This document shows, piece by piece, positions 45,159 to 54,900 of a stretch of 57,232 nucleotides of DNA; the stretch's first letter is position 1, and the number at the start of each line of letters is the position of its first letter. The stretch comes from an uncultured Bacteroidales bacterium (lineage in GTDB: Bacteria > Bacteroidota > Bacteroidia > Bacteroidales > UBA932). The notes beneath the pieces were generated by a model, which was given only the letters and a program-made list of their open reading frames with translations, had not been told where the DNA came from and ran no database searches. The translations under genes and the position numbers were made by a program. Where the stretch lies: contig CALUTT010000009.1 in assembly GCA_944323775.1 (NCBI GenBank), positions 1-57,232 on the forward strand, given 5' to 3'.

Positions 45159-45611
45159 ATGACCGGAACTTCTTCCGAAAAGAGGGATGTCTACCTGTCG
45201 CTCGGGACGAATATCGGTGACAGGAGGGCGAATCTCGACACTGCGCGCAGGATGCTCGAGGACAGATTCGGATGCAGGTGCAAGGCTGAGTCGAGCGTGA
45301 TTGAAACCAGGTCATGGGGCTTCGACGGAGCGGACTTCCTGAACTGTGTTCTGTGCTTCTGCCTGTCGCTGCCGCCGCATGAGATACTGCGTGTGTGCAA
45401 GGACATCGAACGGTCGATGGGACGCATGGAGCAGGTGGAATACGGCTCTGACGGCAGGCGCATATACCATGACAGGATAATAGACATCGACATACTGCTG
45501 TGCGGTGACGAGAGGGTGGACGATCCTGATCTGGTAATTCCGCACCCGCATATGCGTGACAGGGATTTCGTTATGGTCCCTCTTATGGAAATATTGGATG
45601 AAAAACATTAA
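45159..45611 (+). CDS. folK: 2-amino-4-hydroxy-6-hydroxymethyldihydropteridine pyrophosphokinase
   Basis: 150 residues. FolK pyrophosphorylates the pterin intermediate of folate synthesis. YLSLGTNIGDRRANL is the N-terminal signature. RIIDIDILLCGDE holds the Mg-binding Asp pair, and IPHPHMRDRDFVMVPL is the C-terminal signature. It starts 13 bases after the DUF59 gene, so it may be read from the suf promoter. An in-frame TTG three codons earlier is not favoured. Confidence 0.95.
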   Translation: MTGTSSEKRDVYLSLGTNIGDRRANLDTARRMLEDRFGCRCKAESSVIETRSWGFDGADFLNCVLCFCLSLPPHEILRVCKDIERSMGRMEQVEYGSDGRRIYHDRIIDIDILLCGDERVDDPDLVIPHPHMRDRDFVMVPLMEILDEKH

Positions 45612-45626
45612 ATTTGACTTTTAAAC

Positions 45627-45634
45627 TAACTTTA
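45627..45634 (+). promoter_or_regulatory. Possible -7 box for glyS
   Basis: TAACTTTA, one mismatch from TAnnTTTG, ends six bases before the glyS ATG. An exact match, TAAATTTG, lies upstream at 45609-45616. Either would give a short or absent leader. Confidence 0.35.
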
Positions 45635-45640
45635 CAGGAA

Positions 45641-47179
45641 ATGACACAGGACGAACTGTTCAAACTGCTGGTCGCACATTGCAAGGAATATGGATTCATC
45701 TTCCCTTCCAGCGAGATTTATGACGGACTGGCGGCAGTCTATGACTATGGCCAGCTTGGAGTCGAGCTCAAGAACAACATCAAGCAATACTGGTGGAATG
45801 CCATGACTCGCCTCAATGAGAACATAGTCGGGATAGACGCTTGCATATTCATGCACCCCAAGACCTGGGTTGCGTCCGGGCATGTCGCAGCGTTCAACGA
45901 CCCCCTGATCGACAACAGGGACTCCAAGAAGAGATACCGTGCCGACGTGCTCATAGAGGACTACCTCTCCAAGATAGAGGAGAAGATGGCCAAGGAAGTG
46001 GAGAAGGGCCGCAGGAAGTTCGGCGACGCCTTCGACGAGGCCAAGTTCCGCGAGACCAATCCCAACATCCTGCGTGAGAAGGCTCATTATGACGATGTAC
46101 ACTCGAGGTATGTCGCCGCGGAGCAGGCCAACGACCTTGCCGAATACAAGCAGATAATCCTCGACTGCGGCATCGTGTGTCCCATAAGCGGGACCAAGAA
46201 CTGGACCGACGTGAGGCAGTTCAACCTGATGTTCTCCACCCAGTTCGGTTCGGTTGGGGATGACTCGAACACCATCTACCTGCGTCCGGAGACCGCACAG
46301 GGCATATTCGTGGACTACATCAATGTCCAGAAGACCGGCAGGATGAAGATACCCTTCGGAATCGCCCAGATAGGCAAGGCATTCCGCAACGAGGTTGTCG
46401 CACGCCAGTTCATCTTCCGCATGAGGGAGTTCGAGCAGATGGAAATGGAGTTTTTCGTGAGGCCCGGTACAGAGATGGAGTGGTTCCGCAAGTGGAAGGA
46501 GAACCGCATGAAGTGGCATGTCACCCTCGGCATGGGAGAGGAAAACTACCGTTTCCATGACCACGAGAAGCTCGCACATTATGCAAATGCCGCTACGGAC
46601 ATAGAGTTCCGTTTCCCGTTCGGATTCAAGGAACTCGAGGGCATACATTCACGTACCGATTTCGACCTTGGAAATCACCAGAAGCTTTCCGGCAAGAAGC
46701 TCCAGTACTTCGACCCTGAAACCGGCGAGAGCTACGTACCTTACTGCGTTGAGACCTCTATCGGAGTCGACAGGATGTTCCTTGCGGTTCTGAGTCATTC
46801 ATACAGGGAGGAGACGCTTGAGAACGGCGAAAAGAGAACTGTCCTCGGGATTCCTGCGCCCCTCGCCCCCATCAAGGCGGCCGTGCTTCCGCTCATCAAG
46901 AAAGACGGGCTTCCAGAGTTCGCGCAGAAGGTAATGGACGAACTCAAGTACGACTTCAAGTGCCAGTATGACGAGAAGGACAGCATAGGCAAGCGCTACC
47001 GCAGGCAGGACGCGATAGGAACTCCTTTCTGCGTAACAGTTGACCATCAGTCTCTGGAGGACAACTGCGTGACCGTGCGCGACCGTGACACCATGCAGCA
47101 GCGCAGGGTTCCGGTGGCCGAACTGCGGTCGATGCTCGATGCGGAGGTCAATCTTAACAATCTGCTGAGAAAACTCTGA
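45641..47179 (+). CDS. glyS: Glycyl-tRNA synthetase (dimeric, single-chain type)
   Basis: 512 residues, the homodimeric class II form rather than the alpha/beta form. Motif 1 lies around YDYGQLGVELKNNI. YLRPETAQGIFVDY and FRNEVVARQFIFRMREFEQME form motif 2 and the active site. SIGVDRMFLAVL is motif 3, and the anticodon-binding domain follows (about 420-512). The ATG at 45641 is preferred over a TTG nine codons upstream. The ThiL-like gene begins five bases after its stop. Confidence 0.96.
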   Translation: MTQDELFKLLVAHCKEYGFIFPSSEIYDGLAAVYDYGQLGVELKNNIKQYWWNAMTRLNENIVGIDACIFMHPKTWVASGHVAAFNDPLIDNRDSKKRYRADVLIEDYLSKIEEKMAKEVEKGRRKFGDAFDEAKFRETNPNILREKAHYDDVHSRYVAAEQANDLAEYKQIILDCGIVCPISGTKNWTDVRQFNLMFSTQFGSVGDDSNTIYLRPETAQGIFVDYINVQKTGRMKIPFGIAQIGKAFRNEVVARQFIFRMREFEQMEMEFFVRPGTEMEWFRKWKENRMKWHVTLGMGEENYRFHDHEKLAHYANAATDIEFRFPFGFKELEGIHSRTDFDLGNHQKLSGKKLQYFDPETGESYVPYCVETSIGVDRMFLAVLSHSYREETLENGEKRTVLGIPAPLAPIKAAVLPLIKKDGLPEFAQKVMDELKYDFKCQYDEKDSIGKRYRRQDAIGTPFCVTVDHQSLEDNCVTVRDRDTMQQRRVPVAELRSMLDAEVNLNNLLRKL

Positions 47180-47184
47180 CGCCT

Positions 47185-48150
47185 ATGGCCGAGACTTTTG
47201 CACAGCTCGGAAGGGTGGAGGCAATAAGGCGGCTGTTCGAAGGCAGCGGGTACGCTGCCTTCGAAGCCCCTCTCGCCTTCAGGGGAGAGGGGGACGGCTC
47301 CGCCGTAGCCGCCTCCCGGCTTCTGCTCGAGGGTACTGATTTCAGCCTTGTGTATTTTCCTCTGAAACACCTGGGATACAAGAGCGTGGTCGCCGTGACA
47401 GGGGAACTGTATGCATCTCTTGCGCATCCTGTGGCTCTGGGAGTCACTCTGGGTGTGTCTTCAAAACTTGATTTCGAACAGATAGGAGAACTCTGGAGCG
47501 GAATCCTCGTTGCGGCCAGAGAACACGGCTACCGGCATCTGTCGCTAGACCTCGTTCCTTCTCGCAACGGTCTGGCGATCGGGCTTGCCGCGGACGGCTT
47601 CCGCAGCGCCTCGAGCGAAGGGCGGCGCAAGGCCCCGAAAAGCAAGGACCTGATATGCGTGTCAGGAAGCCTGGGCTCAGCATATCTCGGGCAGCAGGTT
47701 CTCGAACACAGGAGCGGAGAACTCGAGAAATACAAGATGATGGTCGCCGACTATCTTAAGCCCGAACTGAATCCTGATACGCTATCCAGGCTCGAAGAAT
47801 CGGGAATAGTGCCTTCATGCGGGCTGTTCGTGTCACGTGGCCTGTCTGACGCCATTCTGAGGCTTTCCCGTGATACTGGACTCGGTGCAAAGGTGTATGC
47901 CGAGAGGATTCCTTTCGAGGGCAACAGTTTCTCGCTGGGCAAGGACCTGGACATCGATCCGGTGTCGGCCGCAATGAACGGCGGAGACGACTTCCGCCTT
48001 CTGTACGTGATATCCATTTCCGATTATGAGAAGTTCAGGACTGACTTCCAGACCTACGACATTGTCGGACACCTTGCCCTCCCCGAAGCCGGCTCCGTAC
48101 TCGTGACCCCAGACGGACTCGAGCATCCCGTTTCAGCCCAGGGCTGGTGA
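47185..48150 (+). CDS. ThiL-like (AIR synthase-related) protein, probably not a standard kinase
   Basis: 321 residues with the overall outline of thiamine-monophosphate kinase: the central FPLKHLGYKSVVAV, ICVSGSLGSAYLGQQVL, GLSDAILRLSRDTGLGAKV and AMNGGDDFRLLY all match ThiL landmarks. The N-terminal metal and ATP ligands are eroded. The usual GDD reads GDG (36-38). The S-T-D strand has no Asp (about 43-46). NLSD reads TGEL, with E74 for Asp. GGDT reads SLDL, with D122 kept but its glycines lost. It may have a different substrate or be a non-catalytic paralogue. It follows glyS by five bases. Confidence 0.72.
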   Translation: MAETFAQLGRVEAIRRLFEGSGYAAFEAPLAFRGEGDGSAVAASRLLLEGTDFSLVYFPLKHLGYKSVVAVTGELYASLAHPVALGVTLGVSSKLDFEQIGELWSGILVAAREHGYRHLSLDLVPSRNGLAIGLAADGFRSASSEGRRKAPKSKDLICVSGSLGSAYLGQQVLEHRSGELEKYKMMVADYLKPELNPDTLSRLEESGIVPSCGLFVSRGLSDAILRLSRDTGLGAKVYAERIPFEGNSFSLGKDLDIDPVSAAMNGGDDFRLLYVISISDYEKFRTDFQTYDIVGHLALPEAGSVLVTPDGLEHPVSAQGW

Positions 48151-48176
48151 CATCACTGGGGACATCATCTGTCGTT

Positions 48177-51100
48177 TCACTTTGTGGTGACGTGGGTGAT
48201 GAAGCCCGAGCGGGACATCTCGTCCAGCAGGTCCTGACATACCCTGACATGGTATTTCTTTGAGCGCATGCTGAACTTGTATCCGCTCTGCCTGTCGTTG
48301 ATCCTTATTATGAGGTCGCTCTTGCCTTTGTGGGCCTTTAGTATCCTGACCAGGTCCTTCCTCATTTCCGGATTCAGCCGGGCCGTGTCCACGAGCACGT
48401 CGAGACTCTCGACCCTGTCATCGCTGACCAGCCCAAGAGGCATCATGGACTGGAAACGGAAAGCATAAGGTGCCTTCTTGCCGGCCTTGGCTTCTTCGGG
48501 AGATACCCTGTACCGGGGCCGTATCTCGCCTTCTATGAGTATCAGGGCGTGCAGCTGGGCGATGGGCTGGTAAGCCTGGAAATCCTTGCCGAAAAGTGCG
48601 AATTCATAGCTTCCGCTGAAGTCTTCCAGCACAAACTTCATGGCTGGCGCCCCGTTCCTGGTCTGAATTGTGCTTATGGAAGTCACGATTCCTCCTACGG
48701 TTGCGCGCGCAGGTTTCTCTGCTCTCTCGCATGAGTCCACGACGTCTGCAAAACCTGACAGCTGGCTTGTTGTGAAGTTCTCTATCTCAAAGCGGTATCT
48801 GTCAAGCGGATGGGCAGAAAGATACATGCCCACATATTCCTTCTCCTTCTGGAGCAATTCGAAACTGTTTGCTTCGGCTCCTGAAACCGTAGGCGGCTCA
48901 GGACGTACTGGTTTCAGTTCCTCTACCTCTCCGAAAAGAGATGCTGCACTGTCCATCTTGTCGTTCCGGTAAAGGCCCATGTAGCGGACGAGTTCATCGA
49001 TGAACAGATCTCCTCCAGGTACGGCGGCGAAATACTGATGCCTGCCTGTCCCGAAAGAGTCGAGGGCCCCCGAGTAGACCAGAGTTTCGAGCGCGCGTCT
49101 GGAAATCAACGTACACATCCTTTCCAGAAAGTCATACAGATCGCTGAAGCGTCCATGCTCCTCTCTTTCCTTGATTATCGCGGCGACAATGTTGTCCCCG
49201 AATCCCTTCAGTCCGCCGAGCCCGTAGCGTATGTCACCGTCCCTGTTGACCGAAAACTGTGCTTCCGATTCGTTAACATCCGGAAGGAGAACACGGATAC
49301 CCGACTTGCGGCAGTCGGCCATTATGGCCTTCATCTCCTCCATGTTGTCGGCGTTCTGGGTGAGGTTGGAAGCCTGGAATTCAGAAGGGTAGTGCGCCTT
49401 GAGCCATGCAGTCTGGTAGCTTACCCATGCATAGCAGGTCGCGTGGGACTTGTTGAACGCATATTTGGCAAAGGCCTCCCAGTCTTTCCAGATCTTCTCG
49501 AGTACATCCTTCGGATAGCCGTTGGCAAGAGCACCGGTCATGAACGATTCCTTAAGGGAGTCGAGCACTTCCTTCTGTTTCTTGCCCATAGCCTTGCGGA
49601 GCTTGTCGGCCTTGCCCTTTGAGAAACCGGCAAGTTTCTGAGAAAGCCTCATCACCTGTTCCTGGTATACGGTTACGCCGTAGGTCTCCTTGAGGTATTC
49701 CTCCATGTCCGGAAGGTCATATTTTATCTTGCTGGGGTCGTTCTTGCCGGCAACGAAGTCGGGAATATACTCCATAGGGCCAGGCCTGTACAGGGCGTTC
49801 ATCGCTATCAGGTCCTCGAAGCGCTCGGGATGAAGCCTTATGAGCCATTCCTTCATGCCGGGGGATTCGAACTGGAATATGCTCTTGGTGTCTCCCCTCG
49901 AGTACAGTTCGAAAACTTTCTTGTCATCGATCGGAATGGCCTCTATGTCTATTTCGGTACCGAACCTCTTCTTGACCAGAGCCAGGCACCTGTCAATGAT
50001 CGACAGGGTCTTCAGACCGAGGAAATCCATCTTGAGCATCCCCACCGCCTCGATCTTGCTCCCCTCGTACTGGCTTACCCAGACCTTCTGGCCTGTCGCC
50101 TTGTCCTCGCCGAGCGATATGGGAATATAGTCGGTGAGGTTTCCCCTGCCGATTATCATCGCACAGGCATGTATTCCGGTCTGTCTTATGCATCCTTCGA
50201 GCTGGAGAGCATAGCCTATTACCTCCTTCACCAGCGGTTCTCCGTTCTCATATTCGTTCTGGAGCTCCCTGACATACTTGACGCAGTTGGCGAGTGTGGG
50301 CTTGTATTCCTTTTCCACGCCGTTCTCAGTGACGACGATGGGCTTGTCAGGAATCATTTTCGTAAGCCTGTTGGCCTCGGCCACGCTAAGTTTTGAAATT
50401 CTTGCGACATCCTTGATCGCAAGTTTTGCAGCCATGGTGCCGAAGGTTACCACATGAGATATGTGGTCCGCCCCGTAGCGTTCCTGGACATACTGGATTA
50501 CCCTGTAGCGTCCCTCGTCGTCGAAATCGACGTCAATATCAGGCATGGATATTCGTTCGGGATTGAGGAACCTCTCGAACAGCAGGTCGTACTTGAGCGG
50601 GTCGAGGTTGGTGATTCCGAGACAGTATGCGACGCACGAGCCTGCCGCTGAACCTCTTCCGGGCCCGACGGAGACTCCGTGGTTTCTTCCCCAGTTGATG
50701 AAGTCCTGGACAATCAGGAAGTAGTCCGGAAAGCCCATGTAGGATATTGTCATCAGCTCGAAGTGAATCCTTTCCTTCTGGGCGTCGCTCAGGACCTCTC
50801 CGTATCTGCGGTGCGCACCCTCGTATGTCAGATGACACAGGTAAGCTACTGAATTACAGAACTCGTCTCCACGGTAATGTCTGGTTTCATTGCCGTCCTT
50901 GTCCTTGCCGATGTCATATTTTCCGTTTTCGATTATGTCGGCATATTTCTCCAGCTGGCTGTCTATGCCGGCCATGAAACTTTGCTCGATTTCGAATTTC
51001 GGCAGCACGTGCCCGCGGTCAAGGTCGTAGCGTTCGACCTTGTCGAGTATCTCGAGCGTGTTCGATATGACTTCGGGATGCTCCGGGAACAGCGCCTGCA

Positions 51101-51875
51101 TCTCCTCTTCGCTCTTCAGATATTCCTGCTGGGTGTATCTCAGCCTTTTCGGGTCGTCTATGTCGGAGTTGGTAGTAAGGCAGATCAGCCTGTCATGAAC
51201 CGGACCGTCCTCCTTCCTGACGAAATGCACGTCGTTCGTGGCGACGACTTTCACGGAATGTTTCCCTGCGAGCCGGAATATCTCCTCGCAGCATTCCTTC
51301 TGCTGGTCGTAGACGTCTGTCGAGAGCCCCGGGACTTCCGTGCGGTGCAGCATCACTTCAAGGTAGTAGTCGTCCCCGAACACTCTCTTGTGCCACTCTA
51401 TGGCTTCTTCCACGCCCTTTGTGTCTCCGGCGATAATCAGTCTGGGAATCTCTCCGGCAAGGCAGGCGGAGCAGCAGATCAGGTTTTCGTGATATTTCTC
51501 GACCACCTCATGGCTCACCCTCGGCCTGTAGTACATTCCTTCGATGTTCGCTATGGACACTATCTTCATCAGGTTCCTGTACCCGTCGTAGTTCTTGGCC
51601 AGCAGTATGAGATGATAATAGCTCTTGTGGTCCTTGTCCTGGAGACGGTGGTCATAGTGGCGCGTCACATATATTTCGCATCCGATTATGGGCTTGATTC
51701 CGGGATATTTCTTCGAGACATCGAAGAAATCCTTTACGCCGTACATGTTGCCGTGGTCTGTTATGGCAAGACCCGGCATTCCCAGTTCTGAGGCGCGGTC
51801 GAACAGCTTGCGGATGTCGCTCAGTCCGTCGAGGACTGAATACTGGGTGTGGACGTGAAGGTGGACAAAGGACAT
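48177..51875 (-). CDS. dnaE: DNA polymerase III alpha subunit
   Basis: 1232 residues. It is the replicative polymerase, with an N-terminal PHP domain (FVHLHVHTQYSVLDG), the GPGRGSAAGS nucleotide-binding loop, the catalytic PDIDVDFDDEGR, a tandem helix-hairpin-helix region (LGGLKGFGDN) and a C-terminal OB fold (ATVGGIVTSIST). The ATG at 51875 gives the standard MSFVHLHVHT start. A frame opening six codons earlier would begin inside the promoter box. It is directly downstream of the secDF terminator, whose T-run is three bases from the dnaE -7 box. Confidence 0.97.
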   Translation of the reverse strand: MSFVHLHVHTQYSVLDGLSDIRKLFDRASELGMPGLAITDHGNMYGVKDFFDVSKKYPGIKPIIGCEIYVTRHYDHRLQDKDHKSYYHLILLAKNYDGYRNLMKIVSIANIEGMYYRPRVSHEVVEKYHENLICCSACLAGEIPRLIIAGDTKGVEEAIEWHKRVFGDDYYLEVMLHRTEVPGLSTDVYDQQKECCEEIFRLAGKHSVKVVATNDVHFVRKEDGPVHDRLICLTTNSDIDDPKRLRYTQQEYLKSEEEMQALFPEHPEVISNTLEILDKVERYDLDRGHVLPKFEIEQSFMAGIDSQLEKYADIIENGKYDIGKDKDGNETRHYRGDEFCNSVAYLCHLTYEGAHRRYGEVLSDAQKERIHFELMTISYMGFPDYFLIVQDFINWGRNHGVSVGPGRGSAAGSCVAYCLGITNLDPLKYDLLFERFLNPERISMPDIDVDFDDEGRYRVIQYVQERYGADHISHVVTFGTMAAKLAIKDVARISKLSVAEANRLTKMIPDKPIVVTENGVEKEYKPTLANCVKYVRELQNEYENGEPLVKEVIGYALQLEGCIRQTGIHACAMIIGRGNLTDYIPISLGEDKATGQKVWVSQYEGSKIEAVGMLKMDFLGLKTLSIIDRCLALVKKRFGTEIDIEAIPIDDKKVFELYSRGDTKSIFQFESPGMKEWLIRLHPERFEDLIAMNALYRPGPMEYIPDFVAGKNDPSKIKYDLPDMEEYLKETYGVTVYQEQVMRLSQKLAGFSKGKADKLRKAMGKKQKEVLDSLKESFMTGALANGYPKDVLEKIWKDWEAFAKYAFNKSHATCYAWVSYQTAWLKAHYPSEFQASNLTQNADNMEEMKAIMADCRKSGIRVLLPDVNESEAQFSVNRDGDIRYGLGGLKGFGDNIVAAIIKEREEHGRFSDLYDFLERMCTLISRRALETLVYSGALDSFGTGRHQYFAAVPGGDLFIDELVRYMGLYRNDKMDSAASLFGEVEELKPVRPEPPTVSGAEANSFELLQKEKEYVGMYLSAHPLDRYRFEIENFTTSQLSGFADVVDSCERAEKPARATVGGIVTSISTIQTRNGAPAMKFVLEDFSGSYEFALFGKDFQAYQPIAQLHALILIEGEIRPRYRVSPEEAKAGKKAPYAFRFQSMMPLGLVSDDRVESLDVLVDTARLNPEMRKDLVRILKAHKGKSDLIIRINDRQSGYKFSMRSKKYHVRVCQDLLDEMSRSGFITHVTTK

Positions 51876-51882
51876 ACTCCTG

Positions 51883-51890
51883 CAAAGATA
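51883..51890 (-). promoter_or_regulatory. -7 box for dnaE
   Basis: The plus-strand CAAAGATA reads TATCTTTG on the minus strand, an exact TAnnTTTG ending seven bases before the dnaE ATG. The -33 position would fall inside the secDF terminator hairpin. Confidence 0.55.
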
Positions 51891-51893
51891 CAC

Positions 51894-51925
51894 AAAAAAG
51901 CCCGGCCTTTTACCGGGCCGGGCTT
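51894..51925 (-). terminator. Rho-independent terminator of secDF
   Basis: On the minus strand AAGCCCGGCC and GGCCGGGCTT pair perfectly over an eight-base loop and run into six T. It lies 23 bases after the secDF stop. Confidence 0.92.
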
Positions 51926-51948
51926 ATATTTGAGAAGTGTGGAAACAA

Positions 51949-54900
51949 TTATTTCCTGCCCTTCTTTGCGCTGGCGGAGGCAAGTTTGCCCATTGCCTTG
52001 CGGGTAGTGTCGTACATGATAGGGGTACCGATCATGATTGATGCGTAGGTTCCTATGCAGATACCGAGGCAGAGAGCGACTGACAGACCCCTGATGGACT
52101 CTCCTCCGAATATCGCGATTGCGACCATCGGGAGCAGGGTTGACAGGGAGGTGTTCACCGTACGTGTCAGGGTTGCGTTCAGCGACTTGTTGACCGTCTG
52201 CATGAAGTCCTCTCCGGGATGGAGCTGCAGGTTCTCCCTGATTCGGTCGAAGATGACCACGTTGTCGTTGATGGCGTATCCGATAATGGTCAGGATGGCC
52301 GCGATGAATGTCTGGTCAACATCGAGGTTGAACGGAAGGATTCCGCTGAACAGGGAGAAGAAACCTATCAGTATGATGGTCGTGTGTGCGAGCGAAACCA
52401 CGCCGCCGAGACCCCAGGTCCAGCCCTTGAACCTCATGGCGATGTAGGCGAAGATTATGAACAGGGCGAGAATCACCGAGATGATGGCGTTGCGCTTGAT
52501 GTCGTTCGCTATTGACGCACCAACCTTGTCGGAAGATATTATTCCGTTGGGGTTTTCGAGGGTCGAAGTGAACTGGTCGAGGGTCAGATCCTGGAGATAG
52601 AATCCGTGCAGGGCCTCATGGAGCATCTGCTCGATCTCTGCATCCACCTCGGTGGACTCGTTGTCATGCTTGTAGGAAGTGGTGATCTTCATCTGGCTGT
52701 CGCCGCCGAACTGCTTGACTTCGACGGAAGCCCCTTCGATGCCCTGCTCTGCAGCAGCGAGGTCGAATACCCGTCCGGTGGCCTCTCGTACCTCCTCCGC
52801 CGTCACAGGCTGGTCGAAACGCACAACGTAGGTGCGGCCGCCGGTGAAGTCAACACCATAGGTGAAGCCCTTGATGAAGATGGAGCCGATAGAAATGAGG
52901 ATGAGGATTGCAGAAATTGTGTATGACCACTTGCGTCCGGCCAGGAAGTTGACCTTGGTGTTCTTGAGGAAGTTCCTTGAGAACTTGTTGTCGAACGTGA
53001 TGTTCTTCCCTGCACAGATCCTGTCGTCGAAGATAATGCGGGAGATGAAGATGGACGTCAGTACGGAAGTGATGATACCTATGATGAGGGTGGTTGCAAA
53101 GCCCTTGATGGGGCCGGATCCGAAGAAGAACAGCACGATACCTGTAAGCAGCGTGGTGACCTGTCCGTCGATGATGGCCGAGTAGGCGTTTGCATATCCG
53201 TCGTGAACGGCCTTGCCCAGACCCTTGCCGGCCCTGAGCTCTTCCTTGATTCGTTCATAGATGATCACGTTGGCATCAACCGCCATACCCATGGTAAGAA
53301 CGAGACCTGCAATACCGGGCAGCGTGAGCACAGCCCCGAAAGCGGAGAGCGTACCGAACAGAAGAACGACGTTGCAGAGCAGCGCCACGTCTGCGGCAAG
53401 TCCGGCTCCCTTGTAGAAGAATATCATGTAGAGGAGCACGAGGATGAACGCTATCACGAACGAGATAAGTCCGGAGCGTATTGACGCTGCACCGAGGGAA
53501 GGACCAACGACCTGTTCCTGAACTATGGTTGCAGGTGCGGGGAGCTTTCCTGACTTCAGCACGTTTGCGAGGTCGGTAGCCTCTTCCACTGAAAAGTTTC
53601 CGGTAATTGAGGAAACACCTCCCGTGATTTCGTTGAGGACGTTAGGGTATGAATATACGGTGCCGTCAAGCACGATGGCTATCTGGCGTCCGATGTTGTC
53701 CTTTGTGAGTCTTGCCCATGTATTTGCACCCTCTGCGTTCATTGTCATTGACACGCTGGGCTCGCCTCCCTGGTTGTTGTTGTACTCAACTCTGGCGTCA
53801 GTGACTGACCCTCCGTCAAGAGGTGCCTTTCCGTCGCGTGATGAAGCCTTTATCGCTACAAGCTCGTAAACGTTTTCTCCCTGGACGTATTCTGAAGGGT
53901 TAACTGACCACATTGCGCGGAACTCGGGAGGAAACAGCGATGCAACCTCTGGTCTGTGAAGATACTGGTTCACGAGAGCCGTATCGGCTGCAGCGGCAAA
54001 TCCTATGCAGGCATTGTCCCTGAATCCTGAAGGGGTAAGTATCGCGAACAGAGGGTTGGCCTTCCTGTAGGCCTCGAGCTGGGCTTCGTCGGAATTGCTT
54101 TCCTGGGCGCTTATCTCCTCTGCCACAAGGTCGCTCTCGGCATCTGTGGCCTGGCCCTGAGTGGCGGGCTGGGCTTCGGCAGAGGCAGGCTCGGTTTCAG
54201 CATTTGCGGCAATGGTCTGAGCGAGAACTGAATTGGCCTCCTGCAGGTAGGGAGCGATTTCCTGATTGGTGTATGTAGTCCAGAATTCGAGGGATGCGGT
54301 ACCCTGAAGCAGCTTGCGCACACGCTCAGGCTCCTTTACACCGGGGAGTTCGACAAGTATGCGTCCGGTGTTGCCGAGCTTCTGGATGGAAGGCTGGGTG
54401 ACGCCGAAGCGGTCGATACGGTTGCGGAGCACGTTGAACGAGTTGTCGACTGCGCTCTCTGCCTCCTCCTGGAGGACGGCGATGACCTGCTCGTCTGAAG
54501 TCTCGGAGGTTATGCGGTCGCGCATCTCGAAAGTCCCGAACACATGTGCGAGCCTCTGTCCTCCGGAAACCTCGTTCCACGCCTGTGCGAACAGGGTGAT
54601 GAAGTCAGACTGGGAGTTGACGCTGCGCTGCTTGGCAAGCTCGATGGCCTTCTGGAACTCAGGAGTTGTATTGTTGCCGGACAGGGCGCGGACCAGGTCC
54701 TCGAGCTGCACCTGCAGCATGACGTTCATACCGCCCTTGAGGTCGAGTCCGAGGTTGATTTCCTGATTCTGGACCTGCTTGTAAGTGTAACCGAAATAGA
54801 TTTTCTCGGAGGAGATTGAATCGATGTAGCGACGCGACTCCAGTTTCTTGATGGAGTCGAGGTAGTAAGCCTTGTCGACCTCCGGAACGTTTGCGAATGC

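Noticed and set aside
45632-46648. A 338-codon open frame on the minus strand opposite glyS
   Set aside because: It is a shadow of the glycyl-tRNA synthetase, whose class II motifs are complete on the plus strand.
50877-51791. A 304-codon open frame on the plus strand inside dnaE
   Set aside because: It lies opposite the PHP and polymerase regions of dnaE and shows no domain, signal peptide or promoter.
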